NCBI RefSeq assembly: GCF_000577335.1
Contig: NZ_CBYL010000010.1
Coordinates: forward strand, 1-64,000
Origin: Faecalispora jeddahensis
Lineage (GTDB): Bacteria > Bacillota > Clostridia > Oscillospirales > Acutalibacteraceae
Direction: 5' to 3'
DNA length: 64,000 nucleotides
This document shows, in pieces, positions 22,816 through 32,437 of the stretch (position 1 is its first letter; every line of letters begins with the position of its first letter). The position numbers and the translations under genes were made by a program. The notes beneath the pieces are model-generated. The model had not been told where the DNA came from. It worked only from the letters and a program-made list of their open reading frames with translations, and searched no databases.

Positions 22816-23703
22816 ATGATTTTTCGCACGGATTTGGCGATTGAAGCCACCGAAACGATTACGCATCCGTTCCCGGATATTTCACAGACCGAGGAGCAGC
22901 ACGGCAGCTGTAAAATTACGCGCATCCGGGTAGAGGGGCCAGAGGGAGCAAAGCAGCTGAACAAGGAAATGGGAAATTATGTTACTCTTGAAATGCCCCC
23001 GATTTCAGACACGGTAGATCTGGAGGATGAGTGTCAGGAGCTTTTGCGCAAGGAAATCTCGGCTCTGCTGCCGGAGGAGGGCCTTGTGCTGGTGGCGGGG
23101 CTTGGCAACCGGCAGATTACGCCGGACGCGCTCGGCCCGCAGACAACGGCGCGGGTGCTTGCCACACGGCATATTAAAGGTGAACTTGCGCGGGTAACAG
23201 GGCTGACCGGCCTGCGCGGCGCAGCGGTGATCACTCCCGGCGTGCTGGGCGATACCGGTCTTGAAACGGTGGAGTTTTTGCAGGGAATCTGCAAGCAGCT
23301 GCATCCTAGCGCAGTTGTGGTGATCGATGCACTTGCCGCGCGCAGTCTGGCCAGACTTGGCTGTACCGTGCAGCTGAGCGATACCGGTATTTCCCCCGGC
23401 GAGGGAGTGGGAAACCTGCGCCCGCGCATCGACCAGCACACGATGGGCGTGCCGGTGATCGGCATCGGTGTTCCCACCGTGGTGGATGTGGAAACACTGG
23501 CGCTCGATTTGTTTGGGGGCGACCGCATCCGCACAGAGCGGAGCGAAGAAAAGCTGACGCCGCGCGGCGCGCGCATGGTGGTCACGCCCAGAGAGATCGA
23601 TCTGCTGGTATCCAGAGCCGCCCAAATGCTGGCCATGGGAATCAACCGTGCGCTGAATCCAAGCCTTTCTGTAGAGGATCTGACAATGCTGACCGCACCG
23701 TAA
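22816..23703 (+). CDS. gpr: Spore germination protease GPR
   Basis: The 295-residue member of peptidase family A25 degrades small acid-soluble spore proteins during germination. Conserved features are the N-terminal propeptide with FRTDLAIEA, then VLVAGLGNRQITPDALGP, TGLRGAAVITPGVLGDTG and VVVIDALAARSLARLGCTVQ. The start at ATG 22816 follows AGAGGAG. The order rpsT-gpr-spoIIP is conserved in spore-forming Clostridia. Expression is expected in the forespore under sigma G, but no promoter was assigned. Confidence 0.96.
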   Translation: MIFRTDLAIEATETITHPFPDISQTEEQHGSCKITRIRVEGPEGAKQLNKEMGNYVTLEMPPISDTVDLEDECQELLRKEISALLPEEGLVLVAGLGNRQITPDALGPQTTARVLATRHIKGELARVTGLTGLRGAAVITPGVLGDTGLETVEFLQGICKQLHPSAVVVIDALAARSLARLGCTVQLSDTGISPGEGVGNLRPRIDQHTMGVPVIGIGVPTVVDVETLALDLFGGDRIRTERSEEKLTPRGARMVVTPREIDLLVSRAAQMLAMGINRALNPSLSVEDLTMLTAP

Positions 23704-23767
23704 GCGAAAGGTATATCCCCAAGCGTTGACGCATACCAATAGATAGAGTCTGTTTGGGGAGAAGCAT

Positions 23768-24934
23768 ATGAAGATTATCAATTTCAAAAAGAAAAAAAGA
23801 GGCGGAAGCTCGCCGCTGCGCAATGCGGCGGCTCTGGTGGTTGCCGTGATTTCCGTCGCCTGTTTTATCTCACGCCTTGGGCCGCAGGTGCTGGCCCAAA
23901 GAGAAGCGGCAGCGCTGGCTGCCGCCGGATTCATTATGCCCGACGGCGCGACGGCGCTTTTGCGTACAGGCCTTACGGAAGAGGATATCGATCAAAATCC
24001 TGAAACGGAGCACAACCAGCCGGAGGAATCCTCCGAAGCGGTGCGCGACCCGGCAGAGGTTGAGAGCTCCTCTCCCTCTTCTTCAGCGCAGGAAAGCAGC
24101 TCGCAGACCTCGTCGGCACAAAGCCAGGCGCCCGCGGTCAGCGGCTCCGGCGCACCGATTCAAGAGCTGGCGATTCAGAACTCCGGCGTACAGTATGGGA
24201 ATATTTTTGTAAAAAATACCAACCAAAATCACAAAATTGACATTAAAGCTGAATTAGAAAAACAACCTGCGGTCAAAATACAAACAGACAGCAAGCCGCA
24301 GGTGCTGATTTATCACACGCACACGACGGAGGCTTATTTGCTGCAGGAGGCCACTTCGGTTCCGGCCGGTTCCGAAAGCAGAAGCACAGACGGTACCCGC
24401 AGTGTGGTGATGGTGGGCAACGCGATCGCAGCACAGCTGAAAGCGGTGGGGATCGGCGTGGTGCACGATACGACCATCCACGATTCCCCGGCATACAATG
24501 GCTCCTACAACCGTTCGAAGCAGACCATGGCCAAAAATTTGAAGCAGTATCCCAGCATTCAGGTCACTCTGGATATTCACCGCGATTCTATGACGACCTC
24601 GAACGGAACACGGTATAAGCCCACGGCAGTGATCAACGGAAAAAAAGCGGCGCAGGTCATGATTTTATCGGGCTGCGACGACGACGGTACCCTCGGGTTC
24701 CCGGACTGGGAATATAATCTGCGCCTGGGCGTGCGGGTTCAGAAGCAGCTGTCGGATTTGTACCCAGGATTGGCGCGGCCCCTCAATTTCTGTCCGCGTC
24801 AATACAATCTGAATATGACAAAGGGGTCTTTGCTGGTCGAAGTCGGTACCGAGGTCAACACGCTGGACGAAGCGGTTTATTCCGGCGAGCTGTTCGGCGC
24901 GGCCCTTGCCAAAACGCTTTTGGGGCTGAAGTAA
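23768..24934 (+). CDS. spoIIP: Stage II sporulation protein P
   Basis: The 388-residue protein has a basic N-terminus, one membrane helix (about 20-42), a Ser/Gln-rich linker and a C-terminal SpoIIP amidase/endopeptidase domain. Zinc-site and core motifs visible are VLIYHTHTTEAYL, DIHRDS and LLVEVGTEVNTLDEA. With SpoIID and SpoIIM it remodels septal peptidoglycan during engulfment. The gene lies 64 bp after gpr. The long Ser-rich linker is a feature shared with several other exported proteins in this window. Confidence 0.94.
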   Translation: MKIINFKKKKRGGSSPLRNAAALVVAVISVACFISRLGPQVLAQREAAALAAAGFIMPDGATALLRTGLTEEDIDQNPETEHNQPEESSEAVRDPAEVESSSPSSSAQESSSQTSSAQSQAPAVSGSGAPIQELAIQNSGVQYGNIFVKNTNQNHKIDIKAELEKQPAVKIQTDSKPQVLIYHTHTTEAYLLQEATSVPAGSESRSTDGTRSVVMVGNAIAAQLKAVGIGVVHDTTIHDSPAYNGSYNRSKQTMAKNLKQYPSIQVTLDIHRDSMTTSNGTRYKPTAVINGKKAAQVMILSGCDDDGTLGFPDWEYNLRLGVRVQKQLSDLYPGLARPLNFCPRQYNLNMTKGSLLVEVGTEVNTLDEAVYSGELFGAALAKTLLGLK

Positions 24935-25039
24935 ATCCTCTGTCTTATATTGTATAACCGGTCATTTCTTCCTCTTCTTCGGCAGGGGAAGAAATGACGT
25001 CTTTTCAAGTGGTATTTCAAATCAAAAGGAGAAGCAATC

Positions 25040-25357
25040 GTGAAGGATGTGAAAGAAAGGCGCTGCTTTTGGGCGTCATTTTTTACAACGCTCTGCCTGA
25101 TCATGTTGGTGTGCGGAATTATTACCGTAGATTACCAGACCGCGCGGGTCGGCTTTGGGCAGAGCCAGCCGCTGATTCAGGTACTGGTGAGCGAAGAGAA
25201 AACCAGCCTGAGCATCCATGTTCTGGGAGCGGGCGGAGAATGGGATATTACCGCGCTGGATCAATGGGTTCAGAACGCGGAAAACGTGGTGGTAACGGCT
25301 GTGGAAGAGGGTCAGAAGCTCCTGGAACAGATTCCGTTACAAAAAGCTTACAAATAA
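25040..25357 (+). CDS. Hypothetical single-pass membrane protein
   Basis: The 105-residue product starts at GTG 25040 behind AAAGGAG. A basic lead MKDVKERRC, one helix (WASFFTTLCLIMLVCGIITV), then an extracytoplasmic part with SLSIHVLGAGGEWDI. I recognise no family. Its place just after spoIIP suggests, without proof, that it could be expressed with the sporulation genes. Confidence 0.6.
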   Translation: MKDVKERRCFWASFFTTLCLIMLVCGIITVDYQTARVGFGQSQPLIQVLVSEEKTSLSIHVLGAGGEWDITALDQWVQNAENVVVTAVEEGQKLLEQIPLQKAYK

Positions 25358-25366
25358 GTTCAAAGA

Positions 25367-25395
25367 TTGCTTTTTACGACGATTTTTGCTATACT
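25367..25395 (+). promoter_or_regulatory. Sigma-A-type promoter
   Basis: TTGCTT at 25367-25372, a 17-bp spacer and TATACT at 25390-25395 lie upstream of the Ser-rich membrane protein gene. Confidence 0.65.
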
Positions 25396-25467
25396 GATTC
25401 GTGTAAAAAAGACAGCAGGCTTTGGAATACAGGACCAGTGTAGGAATAATCGATGGAGGAATCGCGC

Positions 25468-26151
25468 ATGTTCAGAAGAAAACAGGTAATGGTGTCTATG
25501 CTGACGCTGATACTGGGCTTTTCCCTCATTTGTACACCGGTTCTGGCGACCTCAACGGAGCCGGCCACAAGTGGACAAGGCCAGTCTCAGACAAACCCGG
25601 GTGACACGGGCTCCGTACCGGGCAGCACGCCGGGGCAGCAAAGCTCTTCGGCTCCGGCCAGCAGCGCGCCGCCAGCTCAGGAATCTTCTTCCGCTGTAAG
25701 CAGCAAACCGGCAAGCTCGTCTTCCTCTCCGGCGTCCTCCAAGACGACGTCGTCCCGCAGTACTTCCTCCAAATCGACGACAAAGAAAAAGGTCGTGTCG
25801 TCGCAGGCTTCTTCCTCTGAGATTTCCAGCAGTGAGATCGGGGAGTTCTGGGGCGTTTCAGAGGTTTCTTCTTCTGGCATTTCTCTGCCGCCGGCCGGTT
25901 CAGTCAGCGAGGTGGATAATCTGATCGCCTCAGGCGTGGAGGTTCAAACGCCGAAAACCATGAACTGGTGGGGGGTTCTCTCCTGGGCACTGATCGGCCT
26001 TGGGATTCTGATCGTTGTGATCGTATTGCTCAGCACTCTTCGCAGACCGCCTCCGGGTGGGCCGGGCCGCAAGCGTTATCGCCGCCATCCGTTCCCAACG
26101 AAGAAAAAGCGTCTGCTCAACGATAAATACTATCGTAATAAATACTATTAA
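25468..26151 (+). CDS. Ser-rich surface protein with signal peptide and C-terminal membrane anchor
   Basis: The 227-residue product starts at ATG 25468, eight bases after GGAGG; an ATG at 25453 overlaps that site. A signal peptide (VMVSMLTLILGFSLICTPVLA) precedes about 120 residues of low-complexity Ser/Ala/Pro/Thr, then a hydrophobic helix WGVLSWALIGLGILIVVIV and a very basic tail (RKRYRRHPFP ... KYYRNKYY). This is the plan of a membrane-anchored wall protein with a stalk. No catalytic domain is seen. Confidence 0.65.
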   Translation: MFRRKQVMVSMLTLILGFSLICTPVLATSTEPATSGQGQSQTNPGDTGSVPGSTPGQQSSSAPASSAPPAQESSSAVSSKPASSSSSPASSKTTSSRSTSSKSTTKKKVVSSQASSSEISSSEIGEFWGVSEVSSSGISLPPAGSVSEVDNLIASGVEVQTPKTMNWWGVLSWALIGLGILIVVIVLLSTLRRPPPGGPGRKRYRRHPFPTKKKRLLNDKYYRNKYY

Positions 26152-26158
26152 TGAAAAC

Positions 26159-26188
26159 GCCTCCGGCTGGTTCCGGAGGCGCCTTTTT
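26159..26188 (+). terminator. Intrinsic terminator
   Basis: GCCTCCGG/CCGGAGGC with a CTGGTT loop is followed by GCCTTTTTG. The 26189-26425 stretch beyond it holds no feature I can support. Confidence 0.85.
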
Positions 26189-26425
26189 GTTCCGTTTTTC
26201 AGGGAAAAACACTTTTCGTCTGAATAGAGGGGGCGATTTGATGTAAAGCAAATCCCTTGTGGAGAGAAGGGGTTCCGGCAGTTTTACTGGGTCAAACGGT
26301 AAAAACCAACAGGGAAAGCGAAACTGGGGCTTCCTCTATCTGTAAAGTGGAAATACTTACCAATTAGAAATAGCCTATTTTTCTGGCTTTTGCCTGTTTT
26401 TGATTTTTCTATCTGTCAGAGCAAA

Positions 26426-26460
26426 GAAAAAGGGGAATCCGCCGCAGGCGGATTCCCCTT
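26426..26460 (-). terminator. Intrinsic terminator of the phzF-like gene
   Basis: On the minus strand AAGGGGAATCCGCC/GGCGGATTCCCCTT is followed by TTTCTTTGC. Confidence 0.85.
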
Positions 26461-26462
26461 AC

Positions 26463-27368
26463 TTATAATTCCAGTTCTGCGCGGAACACGATCACGGCGC
26501 TTCCCGAAATCCGGATTTCCACCGGCTCCTTGTTTTGCAGGTCGACTTCTACCGTAATGATTCCGGCCCGGCCGATGGCCTTGCCCTGCAATACGGAAAA
26601 ACGCAGCTGCCCGTCTGTCGGCTGCTGGAATCCGTAGTGGGCCAGATACCCGCCCAGCGGTCCGTTTGCGTTGCCGGTAACGGGGTCCTCGCGCACGCCG
26701 CTGATGGGTGCAAACATTCTGCCGCAGTACAGGTAGTCGGCGTTTTGCGGCGCCGGTGCGAATACATAATAGCCGTTGCAGCCGATTTTTTCGCTCAGGC
26801 GGCAGAGCGCGTCCCAATCCGGCTCCAGATTGTCGAGAACCTCCTCATCCAGAATCGGAACTATGATTTTGCCGAACCCAGTAGAAACCTCCTGAATTGG
26901 CCAGCGCTCGCGCAGCTGCTCGGGGGAAAGGCGAAGCGCGGCACAAAGCTCCTGCTTTTGCGCCTCATCAAACGGAAGCCCCAGGCGGAAAAGCCCCTGT
27001 GTCATCGAAATACGGATGGAGTCGCTCTCGCGCATAATATCAACGGGCAGGATTCCCGCGCCGATTTTCTGCATGATCCGCCCGGACGGCAGGTTCTGTT
27101 CCAGCGCGCGCACATAGTGGGCCGCAACCGTGGCGTGGCCGCACATGGGTACCTCGCGTACCGGTGTGAAGAAGCGCACCTCTACGTCATACTCCGGGGA
27201 GTCAGAGGAAAAAACAAAGGCCGTTTCCGAATTGTTCAGCTCCCTTGCGATCTCCTGCATTTGAAATTCCGTCAGACCATCCGCGTCCAGCACAACACCG
27301 GCGGGATTCCCCCGAAACCGCTGTTCGGTGAAGGCATCAACCTGATACAAATGGTATTTTTTTGACAT
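26463..27368 (-). CDS. PhzF family isomerase-like protein
   Basis: The 301-residue protein opens YHLYQVDAFTEQRFRGNPAGVVLDADGL, the PhzF signature. NNSETAFV carries the catalytic Glu region, MCGHATVAAHY is the second active-site block, and EDPVTGNANGPLGGYL near the C-terminus is the third. The fold is two diaminopimelate-epimerase-like halves. The family includes trans-2,3-dihydro-3-hydroxyanthranilate isomerase, but most genomic members have unknown substrates, so no specific reaction is claimed. The start at 27368 has GGAGGG upstream. Confidence 0.9.
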   Translation of the reverse strand: MSKKYHLYQVDAFTEQRFRGNPAGVVLDADGLTEFQMQEIARELNNSETAFVFSSDSPEYDVEVRFFTPVREVPMCGHATVAAHYVRALEQNLPSGRIMQKIGAGILPVDIMRESDSIRISMTQGLFRLGLPFDEAQKQELCAALRLSPEQLRERWPIQEVSTGFGKIIVPILDEEVLDNLEPDWDALCRLSEKIGCNGYYVFAPAPQNADYLYCGRMFAPISGVREDPVTGNANGPLGGYLAHYGFQQPTDGQLRFSVLQGKAIGRAGIITVEVDLQNKEPVEIRISGSAVIVFRAELEL

Positions 27369-27848
27369 GTTTTTCCCTCCTGTAATAAATTCCGTCTCTT
27401 TTTTGAAGGCTTATGCTGAAATTCAGCGAACCGTACCGGAGTGGCTCCGGCGCGGAAAGCGTAAAAAACACCTACTTTGGGAGTGTGACTCTGCCTGCTT
27501 TCGGTCGAAATCGTTCGAAGAAACCACACGCAGCGGAAAAATATGAGGTAAAAGGATGGGAAGCTGCTGATTTTGATAAATATGAAATACAATATGTATA
27601 TTTCGTCGGGAATTATCCGATCAGTAACATGGATTGTCCGGTTTTGCAGAGCCGGGGCGAAAAACAAAGAAACCCGCAGGCTGTATTCAGAAAAGACTCA
27701 GAGTACACGGGTTTCTCCGCCATCCGGCAGTATCTGTTTTTTGTATTGGTAAGTCTATAAATTTCTTAAAAAGTATTATTTGTGTTACGTTCTGTATATT
27801 TTATAGAAAGTTATCCTATTTGGATACAATTGATCTTACTTTGGAGAA
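27369..27848. other. Intergenic region without a recognisable gene
   Basis: Short frames on both strands have no protein character. An AAACCCG/CGGGTTT stem spans 27670-27714. Nothing else was recognised. Confidence 0.5.
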
Positions 27849-28628
27849 TTATGAGGGCAGAACGATGTCGTATGCCACCTTGCAGAACAGAAGAACCAAA
27901 GAAACGATCAGCATTGGTCGAATCACCTTGGTGTTATAGCGCAGAGCCAATCCGGAGCCGATGTAATTACCCAGAATGCCGAACAGCGCGCCCGGCAGAC
28001 CCAGAACAAATAGTACCTTACCGGCCAGCGCAAAGGTTAACAGTGAAGAGATGTTGGACATCAGGTTGACCACCTTCGCATTTCCAGAGGCTGTGGTGGA
28101 ATCAAAACGGGTCAGCCCGGTGAACAGAAAGATCAAAAACGTACCGGTGCCGGGGCCGAAAAATCCGTCGTAGGTACCGATCACAAAGCCGATGCCCATG
28201 GACAGCGCCGTCAGCAGCGAGGGATTGAGCAAAGTGTGTTCATCTGTTTCACCGTGATTTTTTTTCTTCTTTTTCAATGTAATAAAGGCGATGACAGGCA
28301 GGACGCCAAGCAGCAGGTAGCGCAGATATTCTTCGTTCAGCACCATGTTCAGCCGCGCCCCAAGCACCGCGCCGAACAGTGCCATCACGCCCGCGATCCC
28401 TGCAGTGCGCAGGTGGATTTTTCCACCCCGAAGGTAGCGGATGGTCGCCGTGAGTGTACCGGCTGTGGAAGACAGCTTGTTTGTTCCCATCGCAAGGTGA
28501 GGGGGCAGGCCAATGGCAAGATATGCAGGAAGTGTGATCAGCCCGCCACCGCCGGAGATGGAATCAATAAATCCCCCCAGAAACGTGCAGGTACACACAA
28601 CGATAATTTGCAGCAGTAAGTCATCCAT
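27849..28628 (-). CDS. TSUP family (TauE/SafE) permease
   Basis: The 259-residue protein is a full-length TSUP transporter with two repeats of about four helices. The first repeat has FLGGFIDSISGGGGLITLPAYL and the second IGTYDGFFGPGTGTFLIFLF, split by a basic loop LKKKKKNHGETDEH. The family moves sulfite, sulfonates or small organic acids. It starts at ATG 28628 after AAAGGAG. It contrasts with the split pair at 2180-2949. Confidence 0.88.
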   Translation of the reverse strand: MDDLLLQIIVVCTCTFLGGFIDSISGGGGLITLPAYLAIGLPPHLAMGTNKLSSTAGTLTATIRYLRGGKIHLRTAGIAGVMALFGAVLGARLNMVLNEEYLRYLLLGVLPVIAFITLKKKKKNHGETDEHTLLNPSLLTALSMGIGFVIGTYDGFFGPGTGTFLIFLFTGLTRFDSTTASGNAKVVNLMSNISSLLTFALAGKVLFVLGLPGALFGILGNYIGSGLALRYNTKVIRPMLIVSLVLLFCKVAYDIVLPS

Positions 28629-28735
28629 GTCATTCGCTCCTTTTGGCTGTTCCGCATAGGCCCTTGGCCATATGATTCAGATTATAGCATAAATATCGAT
28701 GCAGGCCCCAAAACTGCCTGAAATATTCAATGTGA

Positions 28736-28892
28736 AAGTTTCGCTCCGGTTCGCGGCGTGAGATGATGATATCATCCAATCAGAAACAAGCGTTTAGCAG
28801 TTCCGCTTGTTTTAGAAACCACCAAGCTGATGATTCAATGTTCTCTCAGTCGCCCGAAGCTTTGCTTCGGTTTGCGACGTGAGGTTATTATA
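28736..28892 (+). repeat. Dispersed structured repeat type 1: one partial and one full copy
   Basis: The full copy (28816-28892) reads AACCACCAAGCTGATGATTC, then CTCTCAG, a two-step hairpin (GTCGC/GCGAC outer arm, CCGAAGC/GCTTCGG inner arm), and GTGAGGTTATTATA. A partial copy with TTTCGCTCCGG...GCGTGAG lies at 28736-28778. Related copies are at 42801, 42927, 43057, 47186 and 47308. An AACAAGCG/CGCTTGTT stem separates the two here. Confidence 0.75.
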
Positions 28893-29107
28893 GCGGAATT
28901 CGCCGGGGACTACAATAGAAAATTGCTTTTGGTGAAATATAAAAAATCATAAGAGATCATAGAGAAAAATGATAGATGTATCGAAGCGCGAAAAATAAGC
29001 GCTTCTTTTATAGGTATGTGGCACTTTTGAGCTTGGTGAATTGAAGTGCGGAAAGAATCGGCGCAAAAATTCCCGCCGCAGCAACATGCGGCGGGAAAGC
29101 AGCGTAT

Positions 29108-31411
29108 TCAGGAATTCCTGATCTGACCGTCCCAATAGATTTCTACCTCGTCTCCGTCTTTGAGCGGCTCCAGATAACCGGCTTCGTGCCCATTGACGCG
29201 CAGAACAATCGATCCCTGCGGCGTAGTAAGGTCGACATCCACCAGATTCAGCGTGTCGATCAGGCAATAGGGGGAGCGGTCTGTTTTTCCGTCCAGCCGA
29301 ACGGCACGCCCATTTAGAATCACAAGGACGGGCGGTGTAGTCGGCTGCGGCGCTTGCTCCTGCGGCGGGGCAGGGTTTTCTTCCGCGGCGTGTTCGGCGG
29401 AATGGGTCTGCGGCGGTTCTGGCAACAGCCCGACAGTACTCGGTACCTGTGGTTCCGGCGCCTTTTTCTGCGCAAGGCGCATGGCCTCCTGTGCGAGCAG
29501 ATCCGCCAGATCCGGCTGCATTGCGGTTGTCTGCGGCTTCACCGGCTCGGCAGGAGCAAAAACGGACTGCGGCTCCTCGGGCAGAGATTCCGTTTCTTCC
29601 GGTAAGGATGTTTCGGATTTCTCCCACTTTATGGGTTCGATCCGGTCGCCGGACCGCAGCGGCGTGTGCGGGGGAACCGCATCTCCGTTCACCAGGAAAG
29701 GCGTTCCCTCCGGCACACCGGCAAAGGATAACAACTGCTCCAGTGTGCTGACAGGCCGGGTACGCACCCGGTCGCGGGCGTGGATGGCCTGCTCCGGCGT
29801 GCCGGGCTGGCCGTTGACCATGGCGCGCAGACCGAGGGCGATCTCTTCACCGCCCAGAAAAACCGTTCCGGGAGAGTGCAGGTCGATCACCTCGCCCAGC
29901 GTGAGCGCGGCATCCCTGCCGTTCTGCGCCGGTTCAAAAAGAATGGAATCTCCCGCCCGCACTGTGTCGGAGAGGGACGCATCCTTTCCGTTGAGCTGTA
30001 TTTTGGCCAGCGTAGGGTGTCCGCCGTAGATTACTTTGTTTTCTCCGTCGAGCTCAAATACCAGGCTTTTACCGGAGCGCCCCATCATCTGATCGTGCCG
30101 CCAGCCGTTCATGAGAAGAACGTCCAGCACTGAAAGGCTGTTGCTGCGGAACAGCTTGGCCCTTGCGCCGTTGAGAAGGATCGTAAAGCTGTCGCTGATC
30201 AGATTCAGCGCGGAGGAAACAGCGATCCCCAGCGGCGTTGCAAACTCGGGGGTCGTCAGCGACGGATCGGCCTTGGTCAGGTAAGTGGAAAAATTCCGTC
30301 CGCCCAGCGCGACGCGGGCAGGAGGAAGCTCCAAAAGCTCCGCCACGCAGGCGCACAGGCCCGGCAGCTTACTGCCGCCGCCCACCAGGAATACGGCGCT
30401 TGGCGCTTCGCCGTTCGCTTTCAGAATCTGCTGGCTGATTTCTTCCGCCAAACGCCGCAGCACGGGGGCAACCTTTTCTTTCAGCTCCGCCATTGAAACC
30501 TGCTGTTCCAGACCCAGAATATCCTGAAACGAAACGTCTTCCTCCTGCCCCAGCTTCATCTTGATTTTCTCCGCAGTGGGGAAATCCACCAGGTATTCCC
30601 GCATCAGCGCTTCGGTGATCTCGTCGCCCGCGATGGTAGCCATCGTGTAGCCCACCACGCCGCCGTCTTTTGACACGGCAATATCCGAGGTTCCCGCGCC
30701 GATATCGACCAAAGCGAGGTTTAAAAGGCGAAGGCTCTGCGGAATCGCCGCGTTCATGGCGGCGATCGGCTCCAGTGTCAGGCTTGCAACCTCAAGGCCG
30801 CACTTCTGCATGGCGGAGTACAGGCTGTCCACCACCTCGCGCGGCAGGAATGTCGCGATCACGTCCGCCGCAAGCTGCTGGCCGCGGTGGTCGAGCAGAC
30901 TTGCCAGGGGGTAGTTGTCCAGCAGGTAGCGCGACACGGAATACCCCACCAGATAAAACACGGAGCGGCTGTCCTCTTCGAAAGGGGGCGAAAATTCCTG
31001 CTCCGCCTGTTGTACTGCTCCGGCCTCAAGCCGGCACAGGATTTCGGGAGTGATCACCTGCGGGCTTTGCAGATCCAGCTCAAAATGCACCTCGCAGGTG
31101 CGCAGTGCGCGGCCGGCCGCCGCCACACAGACCCGCTTTAACGGGTAGCCCACCCGGGCCTCAAGCCGGCTTTTGACCAGCCCTGCCACACGGCTCACCT
31201 GCTCAATATCTTCGATCTGCCCGTCGATCATCGCGCGCTTTTCGTGCTCCGCGATTTCCACGGCACAAACCTCAAGCCGCTCGCCCCGGGGCAGGCCCAC
31301 AATGCCGATGACGCTGCGGGTGCCGATATCCAGCGCAAACACATAGTTTTCCGGCGGGATTTTCTCTCCGGAATCCGTGGCCGGCAGACCCGCCTGGTTT
31401 TCTTCTTGCAT
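29108..31411 (-). CDS. FtsA/PilM-like ATPase with C-terminal beta-grasp-like repeats
   Basis: The 767-residue protein starts at ATG 31411 behind GCGGAGG; an in-frame TTG 11 codons upstream is rejected. Residues of about 20-400 form an actin-like ATPase of the FtsA/PilM type: FALDIGTRSVIGIVG (phosphate 1), LALVDIGAGTSDIAVSKDG (phosphate 2) and AVFLVGGGSKLPG (adenosine). The rest carries three spaced elements of the form NG...L..GD.(I/V), near residues 470, 574 and 738, typical of small beta-grasp folds, with a Pro/Glu-rich linker between the last two. No transmembrane helix is evident. It may scaffold a membrane or division complex. Confidence 0.7.
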   Translation of the reverse strand: MQEENQAGLPATDSGEKIPPENYVFALDIGTRSVIGIVGLPRGERLEVCAVEIAEHEKRAMIDGQIEDIEQVSRVAGLVKSRLEARVGYPLKRVCVAAAGRALRTCEVHFELDLQSPQVITPEILCRLEAGAVQQAEQEFSPPFEEDSRSVFYLVGYSVSRYLLDNYPLASLLDHRGQQLAADVIATFLPREVVDSLYSAMQKCGLEVASLTLEPIAAMNAAIPQSLRLLNLALVDIGAGTSDIAVSKDGGVVGYTMATIAGDEITEALMREYLVDFPTAEKIKMKLGQEEDVSFQDILGLEQQVSMAELKEKVAPVLRRLAEEISQQILKANGEAPSAVFLVGGGSKLPGLCACVAELLELPPARVALGGRNFSTYLTKADPSLTTPEFATPLGIAVSSALNLISDSFTILLNGARAKLFRSNSLSVLDVLLMNGWRHDQMMGRSGKSLVFELDGENKVIYGGHPTLAKIQLNGKDASLSDTVRAGDSILFEPAQNGRDAALTLGEVIDLHSPGTVFLGGEEIALGLRAMVNGQPGTPEQAIHARDRVRTRPVSTLEQLLSFAGVPEGTPFLVNGDAVPPHTPLRSGDRIEPIKWEKSETSLPEETESLPEEPQSVFAPAEPVKPQTTAMQPDLADLLAQEAMRLAQKKAPEPQVPSTVGLLPEPPQTHSAEHAAEENPAPPQEQAPQPTTPPVLVILNGRAVRLDGKTDRSPYCLIDTLNLVDVDLTTPQGSIVLRVNGHEAGYLEPLKDGDEVEIYWDGQIRNS

Positions 31412-31694
31412 GAAAAAGACCTCCGCTTCTTCTGTGTTCGCCAAATTTAAACCAAATCATACCATATATATTACAATAAGAAAGGGAAAAATGCAATTAT
31501 TCCGGGTCTGGAATGCCCCGTCGAATCAGCAAAAAAACAAAACTCCACAGATGCTGGACAGAATACGACAAAGATGATATGATGGTGCTGTTATCAGGCG
31601 GAAAGCCCCGGGCGCGGCGCAGTTTTGCGTATTGCTTTGGGGCGGTTATTTGTTTTGGTTGATTGTTGATTCGAAAGAACCGGAGGGAAAGTCA

Positions 31695-32318
31695 TTGAAT
31701 ATTTTGGTGGTGGGCTGCGGGCGTCTTGGCTCCGCACTGGCCGAACAGCTTGACAAGGAGGGCCACGACGTAGCCGTGGTGGACGGGCAGGAGGAAAACC
31801 TGCTGCGTTTGTCCGAAACCTTCAGCGGCGTCAAGGTGACCGGCATGCCCATGGATCAGAGTGTGCTGCAGGCGGCGGGGGTCGAAAACTGCGATGCGGT
31901 TGCGGTCGTCACCCCGGACGATAATCTGAACATAACGGTCGCGCAGATCGTCAAGAATTTTTTTGGGGTAGGGAATGTGGTGGCCCGGATTTCAGATCCG
32001 CGGCGGGAAAGCGTGTTCCACCGGTTCGGGCTGCGTACCGTCTGCCCGACGAACCTGGCGGCGGACGCCATGAACACGGTGCTCACTTCGCCCTGGGAGC
32101 CGGTGCAGATGACGTTTGAAACGGCTTCGGTCACCTTTCGCGTCAAAGAGGTGGACGAACAATATATTGGAAAAAGCATTTCTGCCGTTCCGATGGAAGA
32201 CGGCTGGGTACCGTTCGGCGTGATTCATTCCAATTTTGAATCCGAACTATACGACTACCGCAACGATATTGTGCTGCGGGCGGGTGAAAAGCTGATGCAG
32301 GCGCACGTCAGCGATTAA
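31695..32318 (+). CDS. trkA: TrkA-type potassium channel regulatory protein 1
   Basis: The 207-residue protein starts at TTG 31695, seven bases after GGAGG. The Rossmann motif ILVVGCGRLGSALAEQL and the acidic VAVVDGQEENL after beta 2 show an NAD(H)-binding RCK domain, followed by an RCK-C-like half. Such subunits gate TrkH/KtrB channels. It is followed by a second trkA and, after queT, by trkH. The Rossmann Gly pattern GCGRLG is complete. Confidence 0.88.
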   Translation: MNILVVGCGRLGSALAEQLDKEGHDVAVVDGQEENLLRLSETFSGVKVTGMPMDQSVLQAAGVENCDAVAVVTPDDNLNITVAQIVKNFFGVGNVVARISDPRRESVFHRFGLRTVCPTNLAADAMNTVLTSPWEPVQMTFETASVTFRVKEVDEQYIGKSISAVPMEDGWVPFGVIHSNFESELYDYRNDIVLRAGEKLMQAHVSD

Positions 32319-32437
32319 TACTGAATCAATGATTCAAAACGAAAAAAGAGTTCTCGCTCCCATGCCAAGAACGAGGGAGAGAGAACCAGTTTCCTGCACG
32401 GTATGAAATGGAAGATCGGTATAAAGGGAGAAATACA

